From Nyssa sinensis (taxonomy: Eukaryota; Streptophyta; Magnoliopsida; Cornales; Nyssaceae), in NCBI GenBank assembly GCA_008638375.1, contig VIRR01000549.1:186001-250000 (forward strand): a stretch of DNA of 64,000 nucleotides, given 5' to 3'. The first letter of the stretch is position 1. The number at the start of each line of letters is the position of its first letter. Both the position numbers and the translations under genes were made by a program. The notes below the pieces were generated by a model. It made no database searches. It was not told where the DNA came from and saw only the letters and a program-made list of their open reading frames with translations. Of the stretch, positions 10,441 to 22,844 are shown in pieces.

Positions 10441-11556
10441 CATTATGCACAGAATATATATATATATATATATATATATTATGTTAAGCTTATTTAATTA
10501 ATTAAATTAGTTTAATTAAATTAAATGTCCCAAAATGGCTCGAAACTCAAATGAGACAAGTCATATATGTTTTATGACTTTCTTGGACCTCCTAAGGCTA
10601 ACGGTGAGGTCCGTGATGTGAGACGAGGTCCCAAAAAATAAAAGACCCGTAGAACCCTTAAAAAATTACCGAAATGCCCCTGAGTCAAAATACAGTCAAA
10701 CGAACCTCGATTAAAATAAAATAATAATGAATTTTTATTTTTTCGAATATTCTGAACTCAACGGTAGAGTCCAATTTATGAGAAGAGGTCTTGGGATATA
10801 AGAACCCGTAAAAGTGCAAAATGACCGTTTTGCCTTTTTTAGCCCGAACGTCCAAATTAAATTCCGCGAAAGCCTAAACCTATTTTCTTCGACGTTCTGG
10901 ACTCAATGGTAGAATTTATTTTAACAAAATAGAAACTAATAAAATAAAGACTTAAAATTTTATGAATAGCATCATTCAAGTAGCAAACGAACTGAGTTAC
11001 ATTTTGTGATTTTAGGAACACCGAAAGGCAAGGAGAAGGTGGTCTGACCTTCTACATTACCACTGTTAGTTCCACTACACTACGAGCATGACTTCTTAGG
11101 GTTGAGACCAACCCGTCAGGTATAATATTTTACTAAATAAGAAATAGGATTAAGTTTAGGAAAGATTTCCATGTTGACTTAGTGATTCGCATAATTGTTT
11201 GACTGTTTATGTGCTTATGTGATTCTTGTTATCTTTCTGAAGTTGGTTGAGCGATAGATGTGGATCATGACTATATGTATATTCCATGTGTTGGCACAAT
11301 GTATGATTTATGTTTTAGAGAATTGTTAAGATGGTGAATGTATAAATCAAGCATGTGATTAAATTCATTGTTCATGATGTGTAGACTTGTGGACTGAGCT
11401 GTGTGATTTAATGTCATTATTGATTTAAGTAGAATATGCATAACTTAAAGCATGCTTCATACGTTGATAAATTGTTTCATTAAGATTACATCATTGCATG
11501 TTGGAATCGGGGCATATTGGCATAGTGTGATTCCTTGAAAGCATGGTGTGAGTTGA

Positions 11557-14500
11557 TGTCACGTCCGGGATTTTCGCGAACCCGGGGAGCGACTGAACAA
11601 AAGAAAAGGAAAAAATAAATGACAATGAATTAAATTTAATTGAATCTCCCTCTTTACTTCCTCAAGTTTTTCCCCAGAATGTTTGACAAAGATCCGTCAT
11701 TTAACTTAACTCCAAATGGTCCCCAAATGTTGCTCGGGCATCTCTCCCAATTAATATTTAAAACCTGAACTGGACTTATTAAATAGAAAAATGAATAAAT
11801 AAATTTAAAACATCCTTTAACTCGCAGCGGAAAAATTCATTATTCCATACTCTAAGGTCATTAACCAACCAAAAAAATTTGAGAATCATTTGAATACATT
11901 CTGAAAACTTTGTTTAAGCCTTTATACCTTTTGTGGTCAATTTCACCCAAACATATTTAGAGTCTCAAAGTGTAACTATTTTTAAACAAAAGTACTCGTT
12001 GAGACAATCAATTTAGACTTTTGAATCACTCAATTCAGATTTAAAATGAATTTATATGAAAATCGGAAAGTTTGAAACAATAAAAAAAATAAAAAATTAA
12101 TTTCGGATGAACAGTAACGTGAGAAACTAGTAGCTAAAAGTCAACAGTAACCTTGAAGGTTACTGTTCACCTGGAGCAAAATTCCACTTCAGAAAATGCT
12201 GCTCCGAACCCCCTGATTCAAATCGATTTTTCTCTCAATATATAGCTCCAAATGTAATGAAATCTATGCCAAAATCTTCCTTATTGAGTCGAGTTTCTAT
12301 ACCATTTTGAAGCACTCAAAAAGTCCACGTAGAACTCAAGTTATAATGAAAACACTACCCATAGGTCAGATTTTGCACACTTGAAGCAAAATCAATATAA
12401 CTTTCTCATTTTAAAAGCTTTCAACGTCCATGATATATAAAAAGAAAGCTAAGAGATAGACCTATCTAGAAATGTAAGGCAATTTAATTAATTCAAAAGG
12501 ACCAAAAAGTTATAGTCCCACGAAGTGGGCTGATCTGTCGAAATGATTTTGTAGAATCAAAATTAAGGCATGTCGTATGCCGTTTGACATTCCTTCTAAT
12601 TCTTCAAGCTATTTAATCCCAACTTTCTAACCATTTTCCCAAATGTTTCCCAAGTCTTTCAAGCCAATTTTTCTCCTATTTTTAGTCCATTTCCCAAGGT
12701 TACTAAAACCCCATTTTAAGCACTTTTCTCACCCCTTTTAAAGGGTGTTTTTACACTCTTATCTAATGCTTTAATTTTCTAAAAATTTGGACAGATTCTC
12801 CTTTGTTCTTTTAAGTATTTTCCCACCTAATTTTTCACAACATGTATAAATATAAATTCACCAACAACCCACCGTCATACGGTGGCCACAAATCCATCTA
12901 ACCAAAACATGCATTCTCCATATCCAACATATCCATGTAAAATATAATTAAACTATAATCATTATAAATTCATTTGATTCACAACTCATGCATATTTTCA
13001 AAATGGCCCAAGGCCTAAAGTTACAATTTGCTCAAGTCCATACATTTCTCAAAAGTAAAGACAACAAATTGGGCTTATGCCCATACATTCCAAAAAGTGC
13101 CCCAAGGGCCAAATCTTTAATTCAGTCTATGTCTTCCCGTCCTTCAAGACTTGAAGAAATCTCAAGTACCCGGGGTCTTATCTGAAATATATTGCCCACG
13201 AATGAGTCAGCTCAACTACTGGTATAATGTAATACTAAGACTAGAAACAAATTTAAGGGCGTGGCATGTGCAAATGTATATTCATTTCTACATGCCTCTC
13301 TAATCAATCCATACAATGTACTGACAATATTCATAACGCATCCATACAAACTCCATACCACATCCATGAATTCATTAATACGATGTAATGAAATTATGCG
13401 TGACACACCCACGCAACTCTATGCCACACCCATGTCAACTCTATGTCACACCCATGTCCATGCCTCATTTTACGGACCTTCCCCGACGGACATGAGTAAC
13501 CAAGTATGCCTCATTTTACGGACCTTCCCCGAAGGGCATGAGTAACCAAGTATGTCTCATTTTACGGACCTTCCCTGAAGGACATGAGTAACCAAGTATG
13601 CACGGCACCAAGTGCTCAACTCACACTATGCTTCCAAGGAATCACACTATGCCAAATGCCATGATTCCATTATGCAAGTTCAATATGGCAATGCATCAAA
13701 CGCATGGTATCCCTTATCCCAAATCATATAACTCATTTCATGAAAGTTAAATTTAAACTTCAAGGCATCACCCTTACAACATGTATGCATTATAATTGAA
13801 TATATCCATACATATGTAAAGCACAAGTCTCACACTTTCAACAAATTCATAAGGGCATAGAATTCTATTAAATATAAAAGCATCAAATCATTACATGGCC
13901 CAACCAAAAGGTGTGTCAATAATTACATGGGTTGACAATCTCATGGCACAATTCTATCTATCAAATACACACCAAACAAAGCAAGAAATCACCCAAAATC
14001 AACAACAAAAATACTCCTAAACTACCAACTCCAGGCTTTTCAAAGAAGCTACTTCCTAGGTAATCTCCTAAGATTAGATATATATTTACAGCAGTTCAAA
14101 TACATGTAAAAACACAAAGGAACTTAAATCTATTGCTAGCTTAGCACTGTATCATGCCTAAAATCTATTTTTCTTGAACTACGGTGGCTATGTTTGCTGG
14201 ACTGCCAAACTGTTTGGTGAGGATATAGTACTCATGGAGATGAACAACTTCTCAGAAGGAATTTTGGCCAAAATTTTGCTCGAAATACGTGTTCCGGAAG
14301 ATTGAAAATATGAAATCTTAGGATTTTTCTATCTCTCTCTCTATATGGATGAGAATTCTGGAAATTCAGAATGTATATTTGTATATAATGGCCCCAAGTG
14401 TTCTATTTATAGTGGAGGACAAAGGGGCTAAGGGCAAATGACCATTTTGCCCTTAATGGGTCCGAAACCTCGTTACTCTACAACCCATTCCTAAATGATT

Positions 14501-14855
14501 CAATTCGAAATTTCATTTTCTCCAATGTTAATAAAATTATTTTAAATTAAAACTTTCAGAAGGAAACATTTTCGTTTGAGGTCAGGTTTTGGCCGTTTCC
14601 ACTCGGGTCACCTGAGTGCCCTTTTTGTCCAATTCTGGAAACTGTTTCCGTTTTGGCTGAAATTCTTACAGCGGTTACCTCAAAATATTCTAATCATATT
14701 TCTATTCTATAACACACTCCAAATATGCTTCTAAACATGTCATTCGGTGAGATAAGGCAAAAAAATGTTTTACCGATAAAGCCGACAAAACTATGCATGC
14801 GAAATGTCCTACCGGCAAAAACGAAAAAATTTTCCTCATTTTTCAAATCTCTACA
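11557..14855 (-). mobile_element. Solo-LTR-like element D (3.3 kb), nested in C
   Basis: Plus-strand ends are TGTCACGTCCGG...CTCTACA, so in sense (minus) orientation it runs TGTAGAG...GGACGTGACA. It is flanked by a perfect duplication GTTGA (11552-11556 and 14856-14860) and interrupts element C within a block otherwise continuous with element A. The sense strand has a TATA box TATAAATA (14411-14404) about 445 bp from its 5' end. Element E at 62870 shares its first kilobase in order (start, CCGGTAGGACATTT, TATAAATA), so D and E are one family, distinct from A/B/C/F/G. No coding region was seen. Confidence 0.8.
13455..13605. repeat. 45-50-bp tandem repeat (3 copies) inside D
   Basis: The unit CTCATTTTACGGACCTTCCC...GACATGAGTAACCAAGTATG occurs three times in succession with one or two substitutions each. 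Related single or diverged versions of this segment are present in B (about 41750) and A (about 32390), so it is an expanded LTR subsegment. Confidence 0.85.
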
Positions 14856-15465
14856 GTTGAGCACTTGGTGCTATGCATTATGAGGGTGTAGATCCTGTGG
14901 TAAAAAAATCCAAAATCGGCCATGACACTCACGCCAGCGGGGACGGATCGTAAAGTGAGAACATAGTACTCAGGCTATCGAGGAAGGATCATAAGATGAG
15001 ACATGGGTGTGGCATAGAGTTTTCATGGGTGCATCATGCATATTTATCATGTACTGCATTGATGACATCGGATGACATGTAGAGATAAATGTACACTTGC
15101 ACATAACACACCTTAATTTTGTTTCTTGCATTAGCACTATATTATACCAGCAGTTGAGCTAACCTATTCGTGGGATACCATATTATAGATGAGGATGCCC
15201 CAACTACCTGAGACTTGGTGATACCTTGATAGGAGAATGTACTTGGAGTATTTTTGGCCCTTGGGGCATATTTTGAAATGTAAGGGCTTAAGCCCGAATG
15301 ACATGTGAACGATGTATTTATGGGATGTATTTTATGTTTTTATATGTATTGATGAAAATGGATGCATGTTTAGTTAAATTCATTTAGATTGCCCTTTATT
15401 TTATTTTCCTTTTGTCTCGTCAATCACGCCTCGGGTTCGCGGAAAATTCAGGGTGTGACATATCC

Positions 15466-15840
15466 ATGTCTGTTTCAAGAAATTAGAAATTTTGTTGTAG
15501 GTAATTTACGTTCAGATTTATAAAATATATACACGCAGCACATGCAAATTATCATGCTACGATTTATTAGGAGCCCTACTCCTTCCAAGACCATTAGCTA
15601 CTGCACCATCCAATCCACGTTGTTACGTTTTTGGGCCTATCTAAAAACATCTTTAGTCAGAGGTTTCTAGTAGATGTTTCCTGATGGATCTTTTCTTGTC
15701 CAAATCTATGTACTGAAGGATAATTTTGACTGAATTTTCCCTATATGTTTATTTTTTATAAGTATATAATTTAGTTATACATTGCAACAGTGGAGGAGGC
15801 CAAGATTATTCATAGATCTTACACATTCCCCCAATCTATC
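15466..15840. other. Spacer right of element C, nothing recognised
   Basis: Ordinary A/T-rich DNA continuing the sequence left of C. I see no conserved coding frame. Confidence 0.5.
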
Positions 15841-16163
15841 CCCTTAAATTAAATATTGTTGGGTAGTGTGGAACTTGATAAGCATTGGGCACTAGCCCCT
15901 CGTCTGCAAATTTTTCTTAGATTATTTTGGTATTTCACATTATTTCCTTGTTTTATATATTTATAGTTAAAGAGCCGCATCTCATTGTAACTTGTAATGC
16001 TTTCATATCATAGTAAAACCGCAGCCGCTGTGGACGTAGCCCTTTTGTGGGTCAACCACGTAAATCTTTATGTTCTTGTGTGTGTATGTGATTTTAGATT
16101 CGTTTTCCTATTTACTTTCGTGTCTCACCGATCCTAGTTAGGTGATTATATTTCTAACAAATA
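15841..16163 (+). mobile_element. Ty1/copia-type LTR remnant
   Basis: The segment contains GCCGCTGTGGACGTAGCCC, then AACCACGTAAATCTTTATG, then a T/G-rich run ending TTTCTAACA. This resembles the conserved 3' part of many plant copia LTRs, which end just before a Met-tRNA PBS. The sequence after TAACA no longer forms a clean PBS and no gag-pol follows, so it is a solo or truncated remnant. The left edge is approximate. Confidence 0.5.
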
Positions 16164-18292
16164 TTGTTGCCTTCGCTTGATTCTTCTGATGAAAAGGTAA
16201 TTCCCTTATTGAAATAGTATTGCCATCATGAAATTTGCATAAACTTGAAAGACAATATACTGCTTAGTAATTGTTACTTCAGACTTGTTTTAAGTCTAAA
16301 ATGTTTTCTTGTTTGATATTTGAGTAATACAAGAAACTATGTCTTGTCAATACTGATATTGACATGAAGCTATAAAGATACTATATTTTGTTTTATTTTA
16401 TCATACTCTAGACACAACTTGGTTTAAGGGGATGTATACATCCTTAGATTTTCTCCATCTGGTCTGTATCTGAAGTAGCTGCGTGAGCTAATGTTGGGAA
16501 GCTCTTGTCTCATCTTCACATAGTCTGAATATGTCACTATTTCACTGTATTTAATCTGATACAGAATATCTAGTATCTATCAACAAACTCACGAGAACCT
16601 TGCAAATATTTAGGTTTGGCTAGATTGCTGCTAGGTGTAATGCAGAAGTTTATAAGATTCACTCATGAGCAGATGTGTATCATCACAATCTTTCAAGATT
16701 GAAAGGTCTGATTTATTTGTTACATCCATGATTGCTTCTACCACATTAGTCTAAGTGAGAGGCCCTAGGATGATCCAGATATTGAAAAATAGACCTAGAG
16801 GGGAGATGAATAGGTCTATTAAAATAACAATTGAATTTCTTTGCCAATTTTAAATTGCGTGATCATGTTTTCACTTAATTTAGTACAAATCTTATGGTTC
16901 ACCTGTGTGTAACAGCTGGTTGTGCAATAATAACAAATGTCATCCACAAGAGGATGTGCTTTTTGTGATGCCGCTTTGAAGGTTGACAATGGAGGATCAC
17001 AGCTGTGATGGGAGCCATAGAGGTTGACGATGGGGTGGCCATTGGTTAGTGGTGGCGCCTCTCTGAAGATCGACGGTAGAGGATCACAGCCGTGATGGAC
17101 CCATGGAGGTTGTTAGTGGTGGTGCCACTCTAAAGTCTGAATGAAAGTGAAACAAATGCTATGAGCAATGAAAGAAAAGATGAGACTTTAGAAACCTTAC
17201 TTAGGGTAATTGTTCAAATTGAAAAAATTAACCCAACTCATTCCTTTATTTACTTGAACTTTAGTTCATTTTAAATAAGTCAACAAGGGTAAACAAATAA
17301 ACTTAAAAATTTGATAAACATGTCTGAATGGGTTGGGTTAAGTTAAATGGGTCAACCAAACACGTATAATATTTCAAGCTAATTTTGGGTTAGTGGATTA
17401 ACCCGAAACACGACATGTTTTTTAATCATATTAATTGGGTAGACCGAATGCGACCTGAACACGATTACTCCTAACCTAAACCTGCTAACATCGTGTCAGT
17501 TTTGAGTTGTGTTTGCGGGTCGGGTCTAATTTTACCAAACCTAGTTCTGAGTCATTATATGTGAAATACTTTGGAAGTTGATTGTTCAATTCAAAACCAA
17601 TAAGATTAATTGGAAGATGATTGATTCATTTCCATTAATACATTTCCATTAATACATTTACTTAACTATTTGCAAACTTTGGGCTATAATGGTTACTCAT
17701 TACATGTGAAATCATTAATTCTGAGACACACTTCATTAGATATTTATCCAGTCTAGGAGTTATGTGTAAATCTCTCCCCTCCTCTCGTTCTGTATATGTT
17801 GCGCACCCCCCCATTCGTTGAATGTTTTAGTCCCACCCCCCTCCCTTCAGTTTTAATGATATGAGCCCTTTATTTTTAAAAGCTTTGATGGCATGTTGCC
17901 ATACCTTCTCTTAAAGTTAATTATTTTTATATATTATATCCTTTAAATTAGTTTAATTTTTATTTAACTTTTTTTAAAAAACTTTTATTATTAAAAACAA
18001 TATCTCCCTTGGAACAGTTACTTTGAATTTGATTGTTTGTTAGATAATAATAATAATAATAATAATAATTATTATTATTATTATTATTATTATAATAATT
18101 TAAAATTTTAATTTTTTATTTAGTGTAGTTAACCAATTTGCTTATTTTGTATCACTAAATTAGTCAAAAAAGTTTATATTAATTTCTAATAAATCAACTT
18201 AATGAAACATGTGCGGGCCTTTATTATTAATATTAATTTTATTAGGTGATCTTGAAATTGATCAAATAATGCCGGAATTGAATTATATTCTC

Positions 18293-18349
<57 letters not shown>

Positions 18350-18442
18350 AGCATGTACCTGATGTGTCCATGACCTATTTTTTCAGAAAATAACATTTTG
18401 GAGTGTCGTATCTGTATCCCGTGTCAGTATCTGTGCTTCTTA
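16164..18442. other. Intergenic DNA with simple repeats
   Basis: No credible gene. It contains a GGTTGACGATGG-type partial tandem repeat (about 16975-17130), a stretch rich in GGGTTGGGTTAAGTT and CGGGTCGGGT (17320-17540, probably an old MITE), a perfect (TAA)n/(TTA)n inverted repeat able to fold on itself (about 18043-18094), and (AT)n(GT)n at about 18293-18344. Confidence 0.6.
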
Positions 18443-20690
18443 GGTCTAAAATTTTCAAATGTGATCTGTTTGACATGAAAACGATTGAGTACCTCTTTCT
18501 TACTAACATAAAAGTGTAGAAAAAAAGGAAGTTAAAAAGGACTCCCGGTTTATGCCCAAATCTAAAAAAATGGAAGTGTAAGTTTCATAAAAAGCTAAAA
18601 TAGAGATTTTGAAGGTCTAAAATATCCAAACGTGATTTGATTGACACAAAAATGGACAAGTAACTATTTCTTACTAAAAGAAACGTGTAGGAAAAAATAG
18701 GAGGCAAAAAGGACTCTCAGTTTGGGAGTTATGTGCAAATCTAGAAACTTAAAACTCTTAAAGTTTCTTAGAGAGCTAAAATTGATGTTTTGAAGGTCGA
18801 AAATGTCCAAGCGTTATCCGATCGAGATGAAAATGGATGAAAAACTCTTTATTACTAAAGTGAAATTGTAAAAAAAAAAAAAAATGATAACGAAAAAGGA
18901 CTCCCGATTTGGGAGTTATGTGCAAATCTAAAAAGTTAGAAGTATAACCTATTAAAATTTTTTTTTCTTAAAGGGCTAGAATTGAGGTTTTGAAGGTCTA
19001 AAATGTCCCGAGGTGATTCGATTAACACAAAATAGATGAGTAACTATTTCTTACTAAAAGAAAAGTGGAGGAAAAAACAAGAATCGAAAAGGACTCCTGG
19101 TTTGGGAGTTATGTGCAAACCTAGAAAGTTAGAAGTATAAGTTTCTTAAAGAGATAGAATTGAGGTTTTGATAGTCTAAAATGTCCAAATATGATCCGAT
19201 TGACATGAAAAATAGATGAGTAGCTCTTTCTTACTAAAAGAACAGTGTAGAAAAAACAAGAGGCAAAAAGAATTCCTGGTTTGGGAGTTATGCGTAAATC
19301 TAGAAATTGAAAGTATAAGTTACTTAAAGAGCTAGAATTGAGGTTTTGGAGGTCCAAAATATTCAAACCTGATCCGATTGACACGAAAATGGATGAACGA
19401 CTCTTGCTTACTAAAATAAAACTGTAGGAAAAAATGCGAGTCAAAAAGAAATCCCAGCTTAGGAGTTATGCGAAAATCTAGAAAATTGAAAGTATTAATT
19501 TTCTTAAAGAGCTAGAATTGATGCTTTGATGGTTTAAAATATCTAAATATGATCTGATTGACATGAAAAAGGATGAGTAAAAGAACTCCTGGTTTGGGAG
19601 TTATGCGTAAATCTAGAAAATTGAAATATAAGTTTCTTAATGAGCTAAAATTGAGATTTTCAATGTCCAAAATTTCCAAATTTGATCCAATAGACATGAA
19701 AATAGACGAGTAACTCTTTTTAACTAAAATAAAATTATAAAAAAAAAATGTGCAAATCTAGAAAGTTAGAAGTATAAGGTTCTTAAGGAGTAAAGTTGAG
19801 GTTTTGAAGTTTTAAAATGCTCAAACGTGATCCGATTGACATGAAAATAGATGAGTAACACTTTCCTACTAAAAGAAAAGTGTAGGGAAAAATGAGAGTC
19901 AAAAGAGACTCCTGTTTTGGAGGTTGTGTAAATCTTAAAACTTAGAAGTATAAGTTTCTTAAAGAGATAGAATTGAGGTTTTGATGGTCTAAAATGTCCA
20001 AATGTGATCTGGTTGTCACCAAAATGGATCAGTAACTCTTTCTTACTAGAAGAAAAGTGTAGAAAAAATGGTTGTTAAAAATAACTCTCGGTTTGGGTGT
20101 TATGCACAAATTTAAAAAATTGGAAGTCCATGTTTCATAAAAATTTAGAATTGAGGTTTTAACGATCCAAAATTTTCTAATGTGATCCAGTTGATATGAA
20201 AATAAATGAGTAACTCTTTTTTACCAAAAGAAAAGTGTAGGAAAAAATGAGAGTTAAAAAGAACTTCCAGTTTGGGAGTTATGGGCAAATATAGGAAATT
20301 TGGAGCCTATGTTTCATGAAAAGTATTAATTGAGGTTTGGAGAGTTCAAAATGTTCAAACGTGATTTGATTGACATGAAAATAGACAAGTAACTCTATTT
20401 TACTAAATCCTAAAGTAAAGGTGTATAAAAAAAATAGGAGTTAAAAAGGATTCATGGTTTGGGAGTTATGCGTAAATTTAGGTTCTTGAAGTCTAAGTTT
20501 TATAGAAAGCTAGAATTGAGGTTGAGGGTCCAAAATGTCTAGAAGTAATCTGATTGACACAACAACGAACGACTAACTCTTTTTCTCCAAGTGAAAGGTG
20601 TAGGATAAAAAATCAGAGTACAAAAGCACTTTCGGTTTGGGAATTACGTAAAAAACTAGGAACTTGGGCTTTGTGGAGAGGTAACTCATT
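18443..20690. repeat. Satellite-like array, ~178-bp monomer, about 13 copies
   Basis: The array is built of a diverged monomer carrying, in order, TCTAAAATGTCCAAACGTGA, a segment GATTGACATGAAAATGGATG, an (A)n run, CGGTTTGGGAGTTATGTGC and GAGCTAGAATTGAGGTTTTG. Monomer starts lie near 18443, 18614, 18795, 18995, 19172, 19351, 19531, 19663, 19809, 19986, 20163, 20343 and 20526. Most periods are 171-183 bp, one is about 200 bp, and two shorter units (132 and 146 bp) carry deletions. ORFs here are by-products of the repeat. No flanking element termini were found, so it is either a small satellite or an array inside an unrecognised transposon. Confidence 0.85.
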
Positions 20691-20691
20691 C

Positions 20692-21058
20692 TCTTCTATG
20701 GTGTATAGCTTCTATAGAGGGAAAAGATGAGAAGATTTGGAGGAGTAAGAGAAGAAAGATACAATCAATCTCTTCAAATAGTTTTCTTCAACAATGTATT
20801 CTTCAAGAATAAGGTATTCGTAACCCTTCTTTTCAAAGATCCAAATTAATTTTTAAAATTTCTTTTGCTATAAATATAAACCTAAAAAGACTTCTATGGT
20901 GTATAGCTTCTATAGAGGGAAAAGAGAAGAAGATTTGGAGGAGTAAGAGAAGGAAGATACAATCAATCTCTTCAACTAGTTTTCTTCAACAATCTATTCT
21001 TCAAGATCCAAATTAATTTTCAAAATTGCTTTTGCTATAACTCTAAACCTAACAAGAT
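20692..21058. repeat. ~200-bp direct duplication next to the satellite array
   Basis: TTCTATGGTGTATAGCTTCT followed by AGAGGGAAAAGA...CAATCAATCTCTTCAA and TTTTCTTCAACAAT occurs twice (about 20694 and 20893). The second copy has a short deletion. Confidence 0.8.
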
Positions 21059-22844
21059 CGAACCAAGTACTTAAAATGGTTCGAATAAGGTTGTTATTTG
21101 CACATTATTTTTCAAAATTGTAATGCCTTGCTCAAAACTCAATCTAAGGTCTTTTTAATGAGACTTGGTCTCAATTGAATGAGCTACTTTGTGGAGCTAT
21201 TATTTGGCTCAGAAGAGATATCTTGGATAGTTCCCAATTTAATAAATTTTTGTAGATATAAAAGAGGGACTTATTCTTTTATCAAGAAAGAGAGAAGCTT
21301 ATGCACATTTTTTAAAGACATCATTAAGGTTTTTAAAGGCTAGAACAAAAGTTTTTTATCTTTGTATTGCACTTAGAAAACCTAGACATTAATGATCTAA
21401 ACCTAGTTTGCAAATCCTCTTTGGAGAGTATTAGCATGGAGGGTTTTGGATACTATGATTGGTGGACACGAAGGCCTATGGATTTGAGTTGTGAACAACT
21501 TTCGAGGATTTGAAGTTGGAGCTACGAAGAATGCTTTTGGATTCAAGTCAAGAAATGTATGAGATCAACATCAGTGAGGCTTGATGAGTTGAATCGTCAC
21601 GTAAATTGAGTCAAGTTGAGTCTATATTCTTTCGATTCTTCGTAGTGGATTTGTGCATTTAGACTAGGTCTTGTGGTTTTCTCCTTCAAGGATTTTCACA
21701 CAAAAATCTTGGTGTTCACTTTATGTGATTGATTATATAGATTTAATTCTATTGCTTGATTATTTAGAAATTGAGATTGCACGGATGTGGAATATTAAGA
21801 TACTTGTACTAATCAATTGAAATCAGTTGAATCCATGATCAACTGGTCTATTAACGTATTCAGCCCCTTATGTCAAGTCTATCATGTCTAGATGCTAAAC
21901 TATCATTTTCAAACTCATCGATGGTGCCATGGTGCGAATGTAGGCCCCCTTAATCGAGATTTGCGAAAAGATCATCATGTGAATAAATTTAGGTGTGGTC
22001 AATTCTCTTTTTATGAGTTCCATCATGTGTTTGATTAATTGTACATTCAATTTTCTTGAATTACTTGTTTGGTTCTTGAGAAAATGCAAGAACATTGAAT
22101 TTTTGGAAAAAAAGAAAATCTTAAACTCAACGTTGTGAAAGATTTGTAATATCTATGCATTATATTTTAGAAAATGCATTTTTCCTAGAGATTTCCTTAG
22201 AAAATCCCTTCTACCAGTGGCATTATTGTGGATTCTCAACAATACTTTCTTAGAAATTCTCATAGTTTTCCTCGCCTATCAAATTTGGGCCCTGACCTTG
22301 AAACAAATTAATTCAAGATAGGGGTGGGCTTGAGTTGGGTTGCTCAGGCTCAAGGTTGGACTCGGGTTGACCGTCTCATAACTTGTGCTGATTGGATAGG
22401 CCTCAAGCTCAGCCGAGTCTGCTTGAGTTTCACCCCTAGTCATTTCAAGACTTCCAGACACACTTTGATAAGGGGAAGTCATGTAATATATATTTTTCAA
22501 AACACAACAATGCTTGTGTGATTAAGCCTTACCTTCGGAAAGGTCAATGTAATTTTAAAAAAAGATGTGGAATTATATCAATAGAAGGTCTTCAACCAAG
22601 CCTGTTAAGAAAAAAAATATTTGATATACATCTTTATATTATACAGAAAGAAAGAAATCACTAAAGAGTTGAGCAATAAAAGCACTGGGACATCCTTAAA
22701 AGGGCCAATTAAGCTACAAACAAGAATAAAACCTCTAAAACTGATTGACTAACAGATGCTATATTCATTAGTTTTCTAGATTAGAATTGTAGATAGAGAC
22801 CTGACATTTGGAACACACACATGCACATTGCAAAAACACACAGA
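21059..22844. other. Intergenic DNA downstream of LRR-RLK pseudogene 1
   Basis: No credible gene. A TTGGGTTGCTCAGGCTCAAG stretch (22320-22440) resembles the GGGTTGGGTTAAG stretch at 17320 and may be an old MITE. The remainder is unremarkable. Confidence 0.5.

Larger units (their letters stand above)
8734..15460 (+). mobile_element. Solo-LTR-like element C (3.4 kb), split by nested element D
   Basis: It begins TGTAAAGACCTG and ends TTCAGGGTGTGACA, with a perfect flanking 5-bp duplication TATCC (8729-8733 and 15461-15465). Removing the nested insertion (11557-14855 plus its duplication) gives about 3.4 kb, collinear with element A. Shared blocks include the ATGCAAA hairpin near 9169-9204, the AGTCC modules at 10578-10920 and the GCATATTGGCATAGTGTGATTC region near 11510. 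No internal gag-pol is present. A TATA-like stretch (ATATATAAACATATATA, about 9127-9143) lies about 30-40 bp before the hairpin, a likely U3/R boundary. Confidence 0.8.

Noticed and set aside
16940..17130. GGTTGACGATGG repeats as a possible coding exon
   Set aside because: Frames contain stops and no domain can be recognised.
19121..19697. ORFs inside the 178-bp array
   Set aside because: Repeat artefacts without start context or domain.
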